A DNA stretch of 64,000 nt from Siphonodentalium dalli (taxonomy: Eukaryota > Mollusca > Scaphopoda > Gadilida > Siphonodentaliidae): contig CP136067.1 of assembly GCA_032622095.1 (NCBI GenBank), forward strand, positions 63,252,893-63,316,892, read 5' to 3'. Positions 10,883 to 22,571 of this stretch are shown here, piece after piece. Below the pieces are notes generated by a model. It worked only from the letters and a program-made list of their open reading frames with translations, ran no database searches and was not told the DNA's origin. A program made the translations under genes and the position numbers. Position 1 is the stretch's first letter; each line of letters starts with the position of its first letter.

Positions 10883-13202
10883 CTAGCGGCTTTTCGAATT
10901 CCCGGTGGGAAATTCGTATACTTCCATATAATTAAACGTTTGTAATGATTCTCGTTTTACATGTATTGCACTTCACCACTATCTATATCTTCTTCTCTCT
11001 TCCTGTTTATCGCCATTGATGGTACTTTTATGTTTTGATTTGTATGGTGTACACCTGTTTGTTTGTTTTCACTGCCATCCGTAGTTGTCAAGAGTCTCAG
11101 GTACTGTCTTTCTCTTGTACTTTGTGCACAAGTACTTTTTCCAGTAAATGTTTGAAGTCACGTTATATCTCGGAAAATTCAATTTACATGACTAAATAGT
11201 AGCATATGATCGCCCCTATACTTCTGAACTATGAGACTGCTTCAATGATTCAATACCAATAGGTATTTCTGTACACGCACCAAGAAGATGGACACTTCTG
11301 CCAAATTACAGACATTGTAATTTGTATCACAATGCAGATAAAACAATTGAGTGCACAAATAGTCATACTATTTTTCTTGATATAAACGGTAAATATTGTT
11401 CCATGCTCACATACAAGATACGATTGAGTTAGTGGTACGTACGTTTTACGATATAATTATAGCGTCGCCATGAGTAAATTATTCGCTCCAAAACTCAGGA
11501 AATCGCACTCAAGTGGTGCGTTGATATTCCAAATAACATCCACTCATTAAAAACGTTTTATCCCCATGTTTGATTTTTGGAGTATTTTTTCACCTTTCGT
11601 TTTCGGTGGAATTTACATATTTGAACCCAACTGAATGCGAGCTCTCCGTTAGGCAGGTTGCTTATATAGTAGAACGCTCAAAGTTTGGAAAATTATCTAC
11701 GGTATATCAAAATGCCTGCTCCTGCATTAGCTCATTCTTTCATTAGCCCGTTTAGATTTGGCGGGAAATATAGGTTAGTGATACAGCACTTAACTATTCT
11801 CATTTAGATTATAAAGCCTCGGCAAGAGTAAACCTTCGGCTTTAGGGCGATTGAAGCAGACATGACTAAGTTGCGCCTGATCATTAGCTATCACATCCAC
11901 TTATCAATTTCTTTTTATCTTGATGTCTGATTTTTTGAAAAGTTTCCCCCTTTTGATTTTCGTTGAAATTTGACAAAAGTTTGAACCCACCTGAAGCGAG
12001 GTCGCTTTTGGACAGGTTGCTTTAATACTAGAGTGGTCAAACTTTGGAATCGTAACTACTGGATGCCACCGTATCTGGTACCGTATCAATCTTGCTCAAT
12101 AATTAGCTCATTTAGATTTGATGCTATAAATAGATCATTTTTTGTCCCGGTCGTAGGTCGGTAACGGTCCGGCCTAAAAACTAACAAGTGGTATATTCGG
12201 GTCCGCATCACTCTTCCCATTAGGAGCATGCAATAAAAAATTGACAGTGCTGGACTTGTTTTTTTGTTTTTGTTTTGTTTTTTGTTTTTTGTTGCTAAAT
12301 CTGACGTTTACATCCGCCACCGGTCTGCCTGGTCTCACCACCCGGTCTGGCCTCACAACACCGGCCTGGTTGTACCACTTTCCCGGGCCTGGTCTTACAC
12401 TCTCCCATCCTACAGCTCCTCCAATAGCCTGTTTCCTCCATTAAAGAGAGATATATATTATTTTGAACATTTAGGGGTCGGTAACTCTGTCAATTTTCGA
12501 CCGATTTACAAACTTTTCACGGCATCGTTATCGGGATAAAATGTGGACTATGACATGTAAGTTTGATCGCAATCGGAGATAATTATATTTTTACGACTTT
12601 GAACACCCCTCCCCCACTCCCCGGTTAATAATCGGACAATGTCCATTGTATAAAAGTGAATTACGTTTAAGTTGCTCTACATCATAACATTCGTCCCGTT
12701 CCGTTGCTTAAATGCGTTCCAGATGTACTCTACAATTGTCGATAAATGTGAGAGGCCGGTTTAAGGGCCATAACTCCATAAATCGAGCACGGACAAAATT
12801 CTCAATAGCTTAACGGCCGTGTACTGTAGAATCTCTACGCACACAGTAATTTTCAACGTTCTACATTTAGCGGTTCCTGAGATTAGGCGTTACAAAATTA
12901 CTAGGAAGAATAATAATAATAATAGAGAAAAATGCCGAAACAGAAATACAATATACTCCCATATTAAAATATGGAAGTATAATAATAATAATAGAGAAAA
13001 ATGGAGAAACGTAAAAGGGCGATAACTCTGCAAAGAAAAGGTGTAACGAAATTCTGAGGCGTACATTTTAAGTACCTCTTAGTTGCCTACTTTTCCAAGA
13101 AATTTCGCGTTCCTAGTGCCATTAGTTTCGGAATACTTGCAATTAAACGGAAAACTGGGTCAACAGAAATACAATATACTCCCATATTAAAATATGGAAG
13201 TA
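10883..13202 (-). mobile_element. Helitron2-like non-autonomous element, copy 2
   Basis: The layout is the same as in copy 1. The 3' CTAG is at 10883-10886 and the hairpin has arms CGAATT-CCC and GGG-AATTCG (10895-10916). The internal terminal-repeat copy ATACTTCCATAT follows at 10918. At the other end, palindromes at 12952-12981 and about 13173-13202 bracket a module. It shares the internal block 11440-12440 with copy 1 but lacks the CCATAACCC tract. No ORF of transposase type was seen. Confidence 0.65.
11440..12440. repeat. Shared internal block, copy 2 (pairs with 7850-8760)
   Basis: See the 7850-8760 entry. The same order of words is present, including the T-rich tract (about 12257-12292). 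It lies inside the second Helitron-like element, which supports common descent of the two. Confidence 0.75.
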
Positions 13203-13203
13203 T

Positions 13204-13744
13204 AATAATATACCTGCTAAAATTGTTTGTGATGGTTATCATAAGTAATATTGGCATTTCTGAGTTCAGTAGAGCCATTTATATGCGAAAATGCCATTAC
13301 CGCGACAATAGGTGACTTGGTGATAAAACCTCTCTATCTCAGTCGGTTTTTAAGCTAGAGTGTTGCGACCGGTGTCATTGAGTTCGTCTTCGTGAGATCT
13401 ACACGATAGGTATATTTGCGTGTGAATATCCACATATAACTTCGAAAAAATGACCATATCTCAGCTATTCGTCGAAATATTATTTTCAATCTGACATCAT
13501 TGTATTCGCCTCGATAATCCTCGTCGAATGACACCAACCCCATTTATCTGCGTTAAAGAGTTCTAAACTTGTATAAGTTTCAAATTTCAGCATTTCAATC
13601 TGCATGCATCTAGCCAATTTTTGCCCGATGATGCCCAAATTTCGCGTGCCTGCTCATTCGTGCATACCATTCGTTAATTGATAACAACAACCTTTGTCCG
13701 AGCATCGGTCTGGGAGGAGTTGTGGATACAAGGATTTTTGCGTC
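13204..13744. other. Spacer with no recognisable feature
   Basis: A short stretch between Helitron-like copies. The small ORFs on the minus strand (13355-13543) have no recognisable motif. Confidence 0.5.
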
Positions 13745-14414
13745 ATTTTTTGACATTCAGGGGTCGGTAACTCTGTCAATTTTCAACCGATTTACAAAAT
13801 GTTCACGGCATCGTTATCGGTGTAAAATGTAGACTATGACATGTAAGTTTGGTCGCAATCGAAGAGACTTTATTTTTCACAACTTTGAACACCCGTCCCC
13901 CACTCCCCGGGTAATATCGGACAACGTCCATTTTGTGGAACTGAACTACATTTAAGTTGCTCTGTATCATAAAATTTGTCCGGTTCCGCTGCCTCAATGC
14001 TTTCCAGATATACTCTACAATTGTCGATAAATGTGAGAGGCCGGTTTAAGGGCCATAACTCCATAAATCGATCACGGACAAAACTCGCAATGCCTCAACT
14101 GCCGATTCCCGTGGGAGTTGTACAGACACAGAAAATTTCAGCATTCTACATTTAGCGGTTCCTGAGATTAGTCGTACCAAACTATGTAAGAAGAATAATA
14201 ATAATAAGAATAATAATAATAGAGAAAAATGGAGAAACGTAAAAGGGCGATAACTCTGCAAAGAAAAGGTGTAACGAAATTATGAGGCGTACATTTTAAG
14301 TACCTCTTAGTTGCCTACTTTTCCAAGAAATTTCGCGTTCCTAGTGCCATTAGTTTCGGAAAACTGGGTCAACAGAAATACAATATACTCCCATATTAAA
14401 ATATGGAAGTATAA
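13745..14414 (-). repeat. Partial third copy of the Helitron-like 5' region
   Basis: Close to 12465-12950 plus 12990-13203: it shares 'ggggtcggtaactctgtcaa', 'gtgagaggccggtttaaggg', an (AAT)n tract (about 14191-14220), the module and the final palindrome TATACTCCCATATT...GGAAGTATA (14385-14414). The first palindrome of the pair is missing. The 3' part of the element is absent. ORFs here are shadows. Confidence 0.75.
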
Positions 14415-15000
14415 TAATACTTGTACTACCACAGGTCTGCACAAAACAGATATTCGATTCACCTCATTATATACTGACAAACATCCAATCTTGCTTGTTG
14501 GGGTTGACAATAACTTTGTCTTTTGCTGGACACGTCATTGGATCACACTGACTCTTTAGGTAATCTGACTAAAAATCCAGAACATGGTATTCAGGACAAT
14601 TTGTCCATGGTCTAGTGAGGTTTCACATACTACCAGTAGTCTGACATTATGCACACTGTCGTGGGAGCAATCAATCTCTTAGACTGTTACTCTTTCCAGG
14701 CAGTCCAGAGTATATCGGTACATATAACCCTCAATATCATATTGAACACTTCCAACTGGCCATTCTCTGGAGTACTTATGAGTTTGACCCAACTACATCT
14801 CTTGATGCACATTTTCCAAGGTTAATTCCAGACATCTTAAAAAAGGAGAGGGGGCACAGTTAACTCCTGTATGGTGTACTAGTAGCAATACTTGCTGACA
14901 CTTCAGAGAACTACACAGCTCTGGTACATGTACTTAAAGGTACTTAATCCAATCAGAGGGTTGCCATATCATCAAGATACAACAACAACATTTCTTCAAA
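14415..15000. other. Unassigned stretch
   Basis: No convincing ORF, splice-bounded exon or repeat partner was seen. Confidence 0.4.
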
Positions 15001-15390
15001 ATACGCTTTAGTTATCAGAATCGATTAATTGCAACAAAATAATGCTAACCACTGTCAACTATGGTATCAAATTTCCAAAGACGTGTTATTTATCAGCATT
15101 TTGTTCAACGAAATATGGCCGTATTATCACTTAGTATTCACGAATTTAGCCGTATTACCACTTGTTTTGTTAGAGTTATCCATCTTCAACCGTAATTTTG
15201 ACTGAGACCATCCATTTGACGGCGTGTTTCTGGGCCACAAACAATAGAAATAACAATCTTCAAAAATCGATATCTGATCACTCTGAGCTTTGATGTGTAG
15301 GTTCCTTGACTTGATTAAAATAATTTTTACACCCGAAGCGAAAGAAATAGTAATTTAGGGGTGTTTAATCGGATTGAGTACCTTTAACAT
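15001..15390 (+). repeat. Dispersed repeat, copy B
   Basis: Direct partner of 4192-4572, with scattered substitutions and small indels. Confidence 0.8.
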
Positions 15391-15659
15391 GGTGCAAAGA
15401 ACACCTTGTCGTCAACCGACTGGAATCAGATTCGGACCTGCATAGAAAGAGCTTTTCATGGCCATAGTCAGGCATATCATGTGGAAAGCTATCTGCTAAT
15501 GGTGAGATTAGTCCATTATATTTAATTCACCTGTGTTGTTATACACATGCACATATTTTGATTTTGTGTTGTTATACAGATACAAAATTTTGACAACTTT
15601 CTCGGGACGAAACTATGTTAAAACTCTCATTCACAAAGATTTCTGAATGGAATTATGAA

Positions 15660-16046
15660 GTATAATTGCACTCATCTTCCCATTTATGGGTGGATGAGAG
15701 GAATTATACCAATAATGGAGGGAAGAAATATGAGGGAATGACTTCCCACCCTCAGAATTCCTTCCCTTGTTCTAAGATTGTCAAAATTTCTCTTAATTTT
15801 ACGACATTGTGATTCATCTTCACTGCCCATGTGACTATGCGAACGGACTTCCTTCACAATTCACCGATTTCTCGCCTAGTCAGCTCAAGCGCTGACATGG
15901 ATCTCTGTATGGAACAGAATGCTGATTACTACAGTAATAAGCGTTAACACTCTCATTCCCTCATATTTTCCCCCTCCATTATTCGTATAATTCCTCTCAT
16001 CCACCCATAAATGGGAAGATGAGAGGTGGAATTATATTATATACAA
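15660..16046. mobile_element. MITE-like element with about 85-bp terminal inverted repeats
   Basis: The left arm (about 15660-15755) and right arm (about 15954-16046) are inverted copies, sharing words such as 'cttcccatttatgggtggat' and 'aataatggaggg'. Each arm has its own inner palindrome (CTCATC...GATGAG). There is no coding capacity. Exact ends and target duplication were not resolved. Confidence 0.75.
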
Positions 16047-17058
16047 ATTATACGAATAATTATATTATTTTATATACAAATTGCATAAATTTCTACATTG
16101 TTCACACTCACTTCAAATTAACTATTATGATTGTCAGTGTATAGTGCATTCTTGAACAGCTTCGGGTGATCAGCACATGCATTATTAAGAACATCAGCTA
16201 AAAAACAAGGGTAACCGATCGCAAGATTTCTCCACACAAGTATGCACATATGGTGGTCATGCAGCATTAAACTATACTCTCCAAAACCGCTTGCAAAATA
16301 ATGATTGTTCATGCAAGATCAATTCTCTGTGTGGCGTCTTTGAAATTGACCTACCATGATAAATGACTATAGATTGACCACCAATACTGTTGATATCGGT
16401 TCTTCAGACAAGCATGGCGGTATATAACTCAGCGGGAACTCTGCTAACTTTATTTTTAAAGCCCGACAAACTTTAACAGAGAACAAAAAGAGTGCCCTGA
16501 GTTATGTAACTTTAATAGCTAATAGCGGTCAGTTCAACAAGCATTCTGATGTCTGACAGTTGTAACTTGTTACAAATTGCTTTTACTATCTGGCATTAAT
16601 TCCAGATTTAGACATTTACGTGACATATATGGCGAATCCAATTTTTAATTTACGTTTTGTGACATATATGTGACATTATCGTGGAATCAAACGATTGTTC
16701 ATGGATTTTGCATATTTTGAGATATACATGCCACAAATGTCACATATATGAAAAATACGTGATATCGCCATATCTGTAAACGTCAATTTTCGTCCAGTGT
16801 ATCTGTCTCCAGAATTAAATGATGAATTGTTTTTTATTCGATGTTCCTGCCCACAAAACTTGATATGAAATTCTGTTAGCATGTTATTTAGCTGATTTGA
16901 AATTTGCTTATATAATCACATTTGAATCACAATCAGATATGTGCTCCGCATTTCAGTTTAAATTATTCAGATGATAGTGGCTATTGTTATTATTGGCTAC
17001 ACTCTATGACCTCATAAAGTTTGGCAGTTATGGTTCAAAATTATTTATTGATTTTCAG
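16047..17058. other. Intronic or upstream sequence of the Caspr-like gene
   Basis: AT-rich, with no ORF or repeat partner that I can support. It ends in the acceptor 'attttcag' before the first recognised exon. Confidence 0.5.
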
Positions 17059-17216
17059 ATGGCTATGATACTTGTCAAAAGCAGCGAGATGTGCGTCGGC
17101 ACCTTTCTCAGACAGAGGAAGCTCTAATTTACATGGACACGGATGGTGTTGGTCAGGGTCGACGGCCGTTCCCAGCATTGTGCACACTCAAGCCTTACCC
17201 ACCAGTTGGCATTCTT
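17059..17216 (+). CDS. Caspr-like gene, domain 1 exon a (fibrinogen-like N-part)
   Basis: This 158-nt exon has acceptor 'attttcag' and donor GTATGT. It enters in phase 1 and leaves in phase 0. The frame starts with a cysteine ('DGYDTCQKQ') and holds 'YMDTDGVGQGRRPFPALC', the counterpart of the family motif Y-x-I-D-x-D-G-x-G-x(n)-P-F-x-V-x-C at the start of the fibrinogen-like domain in contactin-associated proteins. These are extracellular adhesion proteins. The exon is the same length as the corresponding exon of domain 2 (40575-40732), with the same intron phases. The intron that follows carries the Gypsy element. Any preceding exon was not found. Confidence 0.75.
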
Positions 17217-17483
17217 GTATGTATCCAGAATAAATATTGACTAAATTGTCTGGTATTTTAGTGCACTCATTTTGTGAAATGCTGCATTGCCTGGTCTGAT
17301 ATAATGGGGTGTACAGAGGTGTCGGACAAAGTTAACGTTAACACCCATGATTTGTTTCAAATTCATGACTTAATCTTTAGCTTGTAAAATGAAACCACCT
17401 CTCCTCTCAGTGACACTGCATCATCGTATACATGAACTAAGACAATAGATGGCAAATCATTATGCCTGTAAGGCTCCGTGTAT

Positions 17484-17617
17484 TGTTTCAATATGTCATA
17501 TTTCATTCCGTTTTATGGTTGTTCTGTATTTTGTGAGTTACCAAAATAGAAGCATTTGTTTGAACCAGTGACGTTGTCAATTCAATCTGTAAATCCAAAC
17601 CTAGAGGTTTTGAAACA
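17484..17617 (+). repeat. 5' LTR of Gypsy-type element (134 bp)
   Basis: It starts TGTTTCA and ends TGAAACA, an inverted terminus. It nearly matches the 3' LTR (21927-22056), with about four substitutions and one 4-nt indel. A primer-binding-like start 'TGGTGGCAG' follows at 17619. Confidence 0.9.
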
Positions 17618-17758
17618 TGGTGGCAGTTGGGAAGTGAACAAACGCAATTTGTAGTGTATTGGCGCATATTGTTATTGACTGTACTGACTTTTCTGATTGA
17701 AAGAATCAGTATCGTTTGATACGTATTTCCTGTTTCGTGCATATTCCGTGAAAAAAAA

Positions 17759-18481
17759 ATGTCGGAAAACGATGTAAATCCGGTAAACGACGCAAATCAA
17801 GTGAATGGTGCTAATCCACCCCCACCTGCAGTAACCCATATCCCGAATGTTTCTCCGCCCCCACCGTTGGACATTAAAGGCAATTTAAGTGAAAACTGGC
17901 GAACATTTAAACATATGTGGTCCAATTATTCAATTATATCTCACATGGGGACTCAACCTGCAGAGTATGTTGCAGCAATGTTTCCGCACAGTATTGGGGC
18001 GGAGGCATTGAAGATATATAATGGGTTCGAGTTTGGAGAAGGTGAGGACGTAAGAAATGTGAAGGACATCGTTCGGAAATTTGACAATTTCACAATTGGC
18101 GAAACAAACGAGACATATGAACGTTATGTTTTCAACAATCGTAACCAACAGCAGGGAGAAACAGTTGGTTCATTTGTGAACGATTTGAGAAATCTTGCAA
18201 AAACTTGCAATTTTTGTGACTGCCTGAAAGATTCTTTGTTGCGTGACCAAATTGTAATTGGTGTTTCCGACAACACTTCACGGAAACGATTACTACAGGA
18301 GAGATGTCTCACTTTGAACTCGTGTCTTGATATTTGCAAGGGTGCTGAGGCGATAGCTGCTAGAGTGAAAATAATGAACCAAGATGGTGATGTGCAGTGT
18401 GTAAACAAGGTGGAAAAATGTCGTGAACCAAACCGCTATGACAAAATTCCAGAAAAAAACTTGCAAATTTTGTTGCCGTAA
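17759..18481 (+). pseudogene. Gypsy gag (capsid region)
   Basis: The ORF of 240 codons starts 141 nt after the 5' LTR and has a proline-rich N-terminus ('NPPPPAVTHIPNVSPPPP'). The middle part ('NFCDCLKDSLLRDQIVIGV', 'RKRLLQERCLTLNSC') is like the capsid C-terminal region of Gypsy elements. The frame is lost near a run of A residues at about 18455. The nucleocapsid part continues in the next frame, and the stop at 18479-18481 follows the shift. Confidence 0.85.
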
Positions 18482-18842
18482 ACATCCAATGGACCGCAGA
18501 CAGTGTGGAGCTTGGGGAAAACGATGTAATGTCTGTTTTGAGCAAAATCATTTTGCGAAGTCGTCGGTTTGTCACGGTAAAGAACACAGGAGAGTGAATA
18601 ATGTGACAGGTGCAGCTGCAAATACAAACTTTGATTATGATGAGGACGCAGAAATGATTAATTTTGTTCAAATAAACAACATTGATTCTGTCAGAAAATC
18701 CAAAGCTAACTCATCACTATTCATCGAAATGATCATGCATAACAAGTGTGTGAAATTCCAAATTGACACTGGGTCCTCTGTGAACATTGTAACAAGTGAT
18801 TTGATTGGTAACGCGCAATCGAGGACACTGATAGTACACTGA
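18423..18842 (+). pseudogene. Gypsy nucleocapsid knuckles and protease
   Basis: The frame holds two cysteine/histidine clusters, C-X2-C-X3-H-X6-C and C-X2-C-X4-H-X6-C ('CNVCFEQNHFAKSSVC'), followed by an aspartic-protease active site 'FQIDTGSSVNIV' (codons near 18758-18793). The ORF stops at 18840-18842 and the next piece lies in another frame (18845-19180), a further break. The role would be RNA packaging and polyprotein cleavage in an intact element. Confidence 0.85.
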
Positions 18843-18844
18843 AA

Positions 18845-19180
18845 ATGTGGAATGGGTCACAAGAAAAACCAATCGGTGTGTGTCGGTTGATTATGGTTAA
18901 TCCTCGAAACAGGAAGAAGTATTCGGTACCATTTTGGGTTGTTGATGGCACCCACCGTACACAATTAATTGGACTTTCAGCTGGAGTTCAAATGAAGTTA
19001 ATAACTGTTAATGAGGATAACTTCAAACGTGTCAATGCAGTTAAGCCAGACAGTCTCATAGATGAATTTTCTGATGTGTTTGAGGGCGAGTTTGGAACAT
19101 TGTCAGGAACAGTACATTTAGATGTAGATGAAAATATCAAGCCTGTGCTACACCTTCTCGTCGTGTGCCGGTGGCCATGA
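18845..19180 (+). pseudogene. Gypsy protease-RT linker fragment
   Basis: The sequence includes 'YSVPFWVVDG' and 'LIDEFSDVFEGEFGTLSG', the usual lead-in to the Gypsy reverse transcriptase. The frame shifts again at about 19150-19165. Confidence 0.75.
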
Positions 19181-20865
19181 AGAAAGCATTTAAACTCGAG
19201 CTCGATCGCATGGTGAAGAACAATGTACTACAGAGTGTGGATCATCCTACAGACTGGGTGAGCAGTTTTGTTGTGGCATCCAAGAAAAATACAGATGCTG
19301 TCCGCATATGTATTGATCCAAAACCTCTCAATAAAGCACTCAAACGTGAACATTATCAGCTACCAACATTGGATGATGTGTTACCAGATTTATCGAAAGC
19401 TAAAGTGTTTTCGACTGCTGATTTACGAGGAGGATTTCTGCATCTGGTACTCGATGAGGAATCCAGTTTACTGACAACTTTTGCCACTCCATTTGGCCGA
19501 TACAAATGGAAGAGGCTTGCATATGGATTGAAGCCGTCACCGGAAATCTTTCAGAAAAGATTACACCAAGCACTTGAGGGATTAAAGGGGACACTTTGTC
19601 TTGCAGATGACGTACTGATTTTTGGACAGGGAGACACACTTGATGAAGCAAATGTTGACCACGATAACAACTTCAGGTGTTTTCTACAACGTTGTGTTCA
19701 GCGAGGGATCAAGCTGAATAAATCAAAACTGAAGTTAATGTGTAGCGAGGTGTCATTCATGGGACATGTGATAACAGACAAGGGATTGATGGTTGACGAC
19801 AAAAAGTTTTTTTCTGTAAAAAACATGAAACCTCCAACAAATGTTGAGGAGGTTCAGAGGTACTGCGGTTTTGTTAACTATTTAGCAAAGTTTCTGCCTA
19901 AATTGTCAGCTACAATTGAGCCGATTCGTGCATTGTCAAAGGGTGGTGTTAAATGGAAATGGTCAACCGAGGAAAGCCAAGCTTTTGAAAATATAAAACA
20001 GATGATAACTGAGGCCCCAGTCCTGCAGTATTACAACCCGGATAAAGAACTTGTGTTACAAAGTGATGCCAGCTCTAAAGGGATTGGATTTTCCCTGCTA
20101 CAGGATGGAAAACCTGTTGCATTTGCGAGTCGTGCACTGACAACAACGGAGCAAAACTACGCTCAAATAGAAAAAGAGTTATTATCGGTAACCGCTGGAC
20201 TGGAACGCTTTCATACATATACGTTCGGTCGAGAAGTTATTGTTCATTCAGACCATAAACCACTGGAAGCCATAACATCTAAACCATTATACATGGCTCC
20301 CAGGCGTCTGCAGAGTATGTTATTGAGACTGTTAAACTACAATGCAAAGATTGTGTACATGCCTGGCAAGGAACTGTTAGTAGCCGATTTACTGTCGAGG
20401 TCATATGAATCACATACCAGTTTTAGAGATGACAGTGTCTCGAAAGAGTTTGAACAGGTGAACATGGTGAAATTTCTCTCGGTAACCGAACAGCGTTTGG
20501 AGCAGATACAGCGGGAAACTGAACGCGATGAACAGTTGCAGTTGTTAAAATCGGTGATTCTTGGAGGGTGGCCTGAAAAGGAGCGCGTTTCTTCGCAGAT
20601 AATACCGTATAACAGTTACCATGATGAATTATCTCTTCAGAATGGTCTTGTCTTCAAAGGTGAAAGAGTTGTAATTCCCCACAGCCTGAGAACAGAAATG
20701 AAAACGAGAATACATACCTCGCATATTGGCACGGAAGGATGCTTGAGACGTGCTCGTGAAGCACTTTTCTGGCCCGGCATGGCAAGTGAAATAGAAGAGT
20801 ACATTTCTTCATGTGAAACATGTGGTAGATATAGCGTGTCACAGTGTAATGAACCTCTCATGTAG
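19165..20865 (+). pseudogene. Gypsy reverse transcriptase, RNase H and integrase zinc finger
   Basis: This 566-codon frame is the longest in the window. Order: RT with 'RICIDPKPLNKAL', 'FSTADLRGGFL' (first catalytic Asp) and 'CLADDVLIFG' (the DD pair, with LADD instead of the common YVDD/YADD); RNase H with 'LQSDASSKGIGFSLL' and later 'HSDHKPLEAI'; then the HHCC integrase finger ('HTSHIGTEGC', 'SSCETCGR'). It ends at an amber codon (20863-20865), right after 'CNEPLM'. Downstream integrase sequence continues in the same frame, so this is a nonsense mutation inside pol. Confidence 0.92.
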
Positions 20866-21249
20866 CATGAACCGACTGAACGACCATGGCAAAAAGTTGG
20901 TGTTGACTTGTTTTATTTTGATAAGAAAGACTATTTGATTATTGTTGATTATTATAGCAATTATTGGGAAGTTGATTTCTTGAATGATACCACATCACTG
21001 ACTGTCATTAAGGAGTTAAAGTCACATTTTGCCCGGTATGGTATTCCCTCAACCGTTATGTCAGATAACGGTCCACATTTTTCATCTGATCAATTTAAAT
21101 CTTTGCAACTAATTGGGAGTTTGAGCATGTCACATCAAGTCCTTACAATTCTAAGTCTAATGGTAAAGCTGAATCGGCAGTTAAAACTGCCAAGCGTCTG
21201 TTCCGTAAAGCGAATGACTCTGGTTCTGATCAGTATCTGGCATTGTTAG
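20866..21249 (+). pseudogene. Gypsy integrase core, N-part
   Basis: It is in frame with the RT segment beyond the amber stop. 'VGVDLFYF' carries the first catalytic Asp and 'MSDNGPHFSSDQF' the second. A frameshift near 21115 moves the Glu-containing part of the DDE core ('SNGKAESAV') into another frame, so the core is split. Confidence 0.85.
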
Positions 21250-21862
21250 ATTGTCGTAATACCCCTCTTCAAAGTGAAGGCCAGAGTCCTGCACAGTTGT
21301 TGATGAACAGACGAACACGTTCGTTATTATCAATGTCTTCCAACTTGCTCAAACCTAATGTATACAATAAAAGTACACAGTCAGTGAGTGATACCATTCA
21401 GAAACAAGCACGTTATTTCAACAAGTCAACTAAACAACTTGAACCTCTGGATGAAGGTGATGTCGTTAGAATGAAACCAGTTGGTGGAAAAAAGCAGTTG
21501 CTCAAAAACTTGTTGGTGACAGGTCATATAAGGTTACATGTGACAATGGTTCCAGTGTGTATGTTCGCAATCGTACATTCCTGAGAAAGCGCAGTGAACA
21601 GTGTGATAATGGTGACATTCAAACCTGTAACCAAACTCCAGTTACAGAAGACACAACTTGTAGACAATTGGAGAATGAGGCAATAGATCACAATGAACCG
21701 GTAGTGTCCGATTCTGAGAATGCTACGCGTGCGCCAGTTATGGCTGAACCAAATGACAATTACAGTAGTTTCAATAAACCAACGAGCATTCAAAAAGTTG
21801 CATCCCGAGTTGTGACTAGAAGTGGAAGAGTTGTGAATGCACCATCTAGGTATCGTGACTGA
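21243..21862 (+). pseudogene. Gypsy integrase C-terminal region
   Basis: Two overlapping frames: 21243-21584 has 'CRNTPLQSEGQSPAQLL' and 'DEGDVVRMKPVGGKK', the usual integrase C-terminal words. 21557-21862 continues to 'VTRSGRVVNAPSRYRD', a typical Gypsy pol terminus. At least one frameshift lies at about 21500-21560. Confidence 0.8.
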
Positions 21863-21926
21863 CAGTATAATGTTTAACACACATGCTATATGTTACATGA
21901 CAGTTCCTTTTGTAAAAAAAGGAGGA

Positions 21927-22056
21927 TGTTTCAATATGTCATATTTCGTTCCGTTTTATGGTTGTTCTGTATTTTGTGAGTTACCAAAATAGAAGCATTT
22001 GATTGAACCATTTTGTCAATTCAATCTGTAAATCCAAATCTAGAGGTTTTGAAACA
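21927..22056 (+). repeat. 3' LTR of Gypsy-type element (130 bp)
   Basis: Starts TGTTTCA, ends TGAAACA, directly after the polypurine tract. The close match to the 5' LTR suggests a fairly recent insertion despite the coding damage. Confidence 0.9.
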
Positions 22057-22339
22057 TCACACAAATTGAAAGAGTTCCAATTATGTCCTTGAGACTGCCA
22101 TGTCAAATATGGCCCCGTGACTCAGATCAGATAAATTAATGCCTCAGATAATAAATTCAGTGCATGTCACCGTGTACTGTTGATAAGAGTTAGTAGTCAT
22201 ATATACTCAATACTGCATTGTAGTTTAGCTACTGCCATATCATCCTGTCATATCATTGGAGTTCTCTCACCCATCCACCTTAGATCACATAAGACATCTA
22301 TTAATTTATATTTTTCTACAATATGTTTATCATTTGCAG

Positions 22340-22571
22340 GAAACTCGTCCTCGGGTTCCATCCATCATTGTACCTTCAGATGGAATTGATGTGGTTATTG
22401 CATATTTCATCTATGACTTTTCATATATCGTGAGTCTTACCGAACATTCCCGGTATTGCGAACAGCGAATACTCATGAATTGTACAGACAGCTTGCTAAA
22501 TGTGTCATTTCCATACGGCCTCTATGATCGTAATGGCGAGTGGATCCCGTACTGGGCAGGAAATGAAGAAG
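22340..22571 (+). CDS. Caspr-like gene, domain 1 exon b
   Basis: This 232-nt exon has acceptor 'catttgcag' and donor GTATGC. It enters in phase 0, matching exon a, and leaves in phase 1. It holds 'HSRYCEQRILMNC' and then 'YDRNGEWIPYWAGNEEG'. In CNTNAP proteins the same places read S-x-x-C-E-Q-x(4)-C and W-W-x-x-R-x(5)-YWGG, the core of the fibrinogen-like domain. The surrounding ORF opens upstream of the exon, so that ATG is not a real start. The role is part of an extracellular domain. Confidence 0.75.

Larger units (their letters stand above)
17484..22056 (+). mobile_element. Gypsy/Ty3-type LTR retrotransposon, decayed, inside intron 1
   Basis: The order is LTR (134 bp), gag, protease, reverse transcriptase, RNase H, integrase, a polypurine tract (AAAAAAAGGAGGA, about 21914-21926), LTR (130 bp). 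The coding region is broken by several frameshifts and one in-frame amber stop, so it cannot be autonomous. No target-site duplication is visible (left flank 'gtgtat', right flank 'tcacac'). It lies in the same orientation as the host gene. Without it the intron would be about 550 bp. Confidence 0.95.

Noticed and set aside
15417-15455. Possible last exon of a domain before domain 1 ('PTGIRFGPA' word)
   Set aside because: No supporting cysteines or splice sites; the word is too short.
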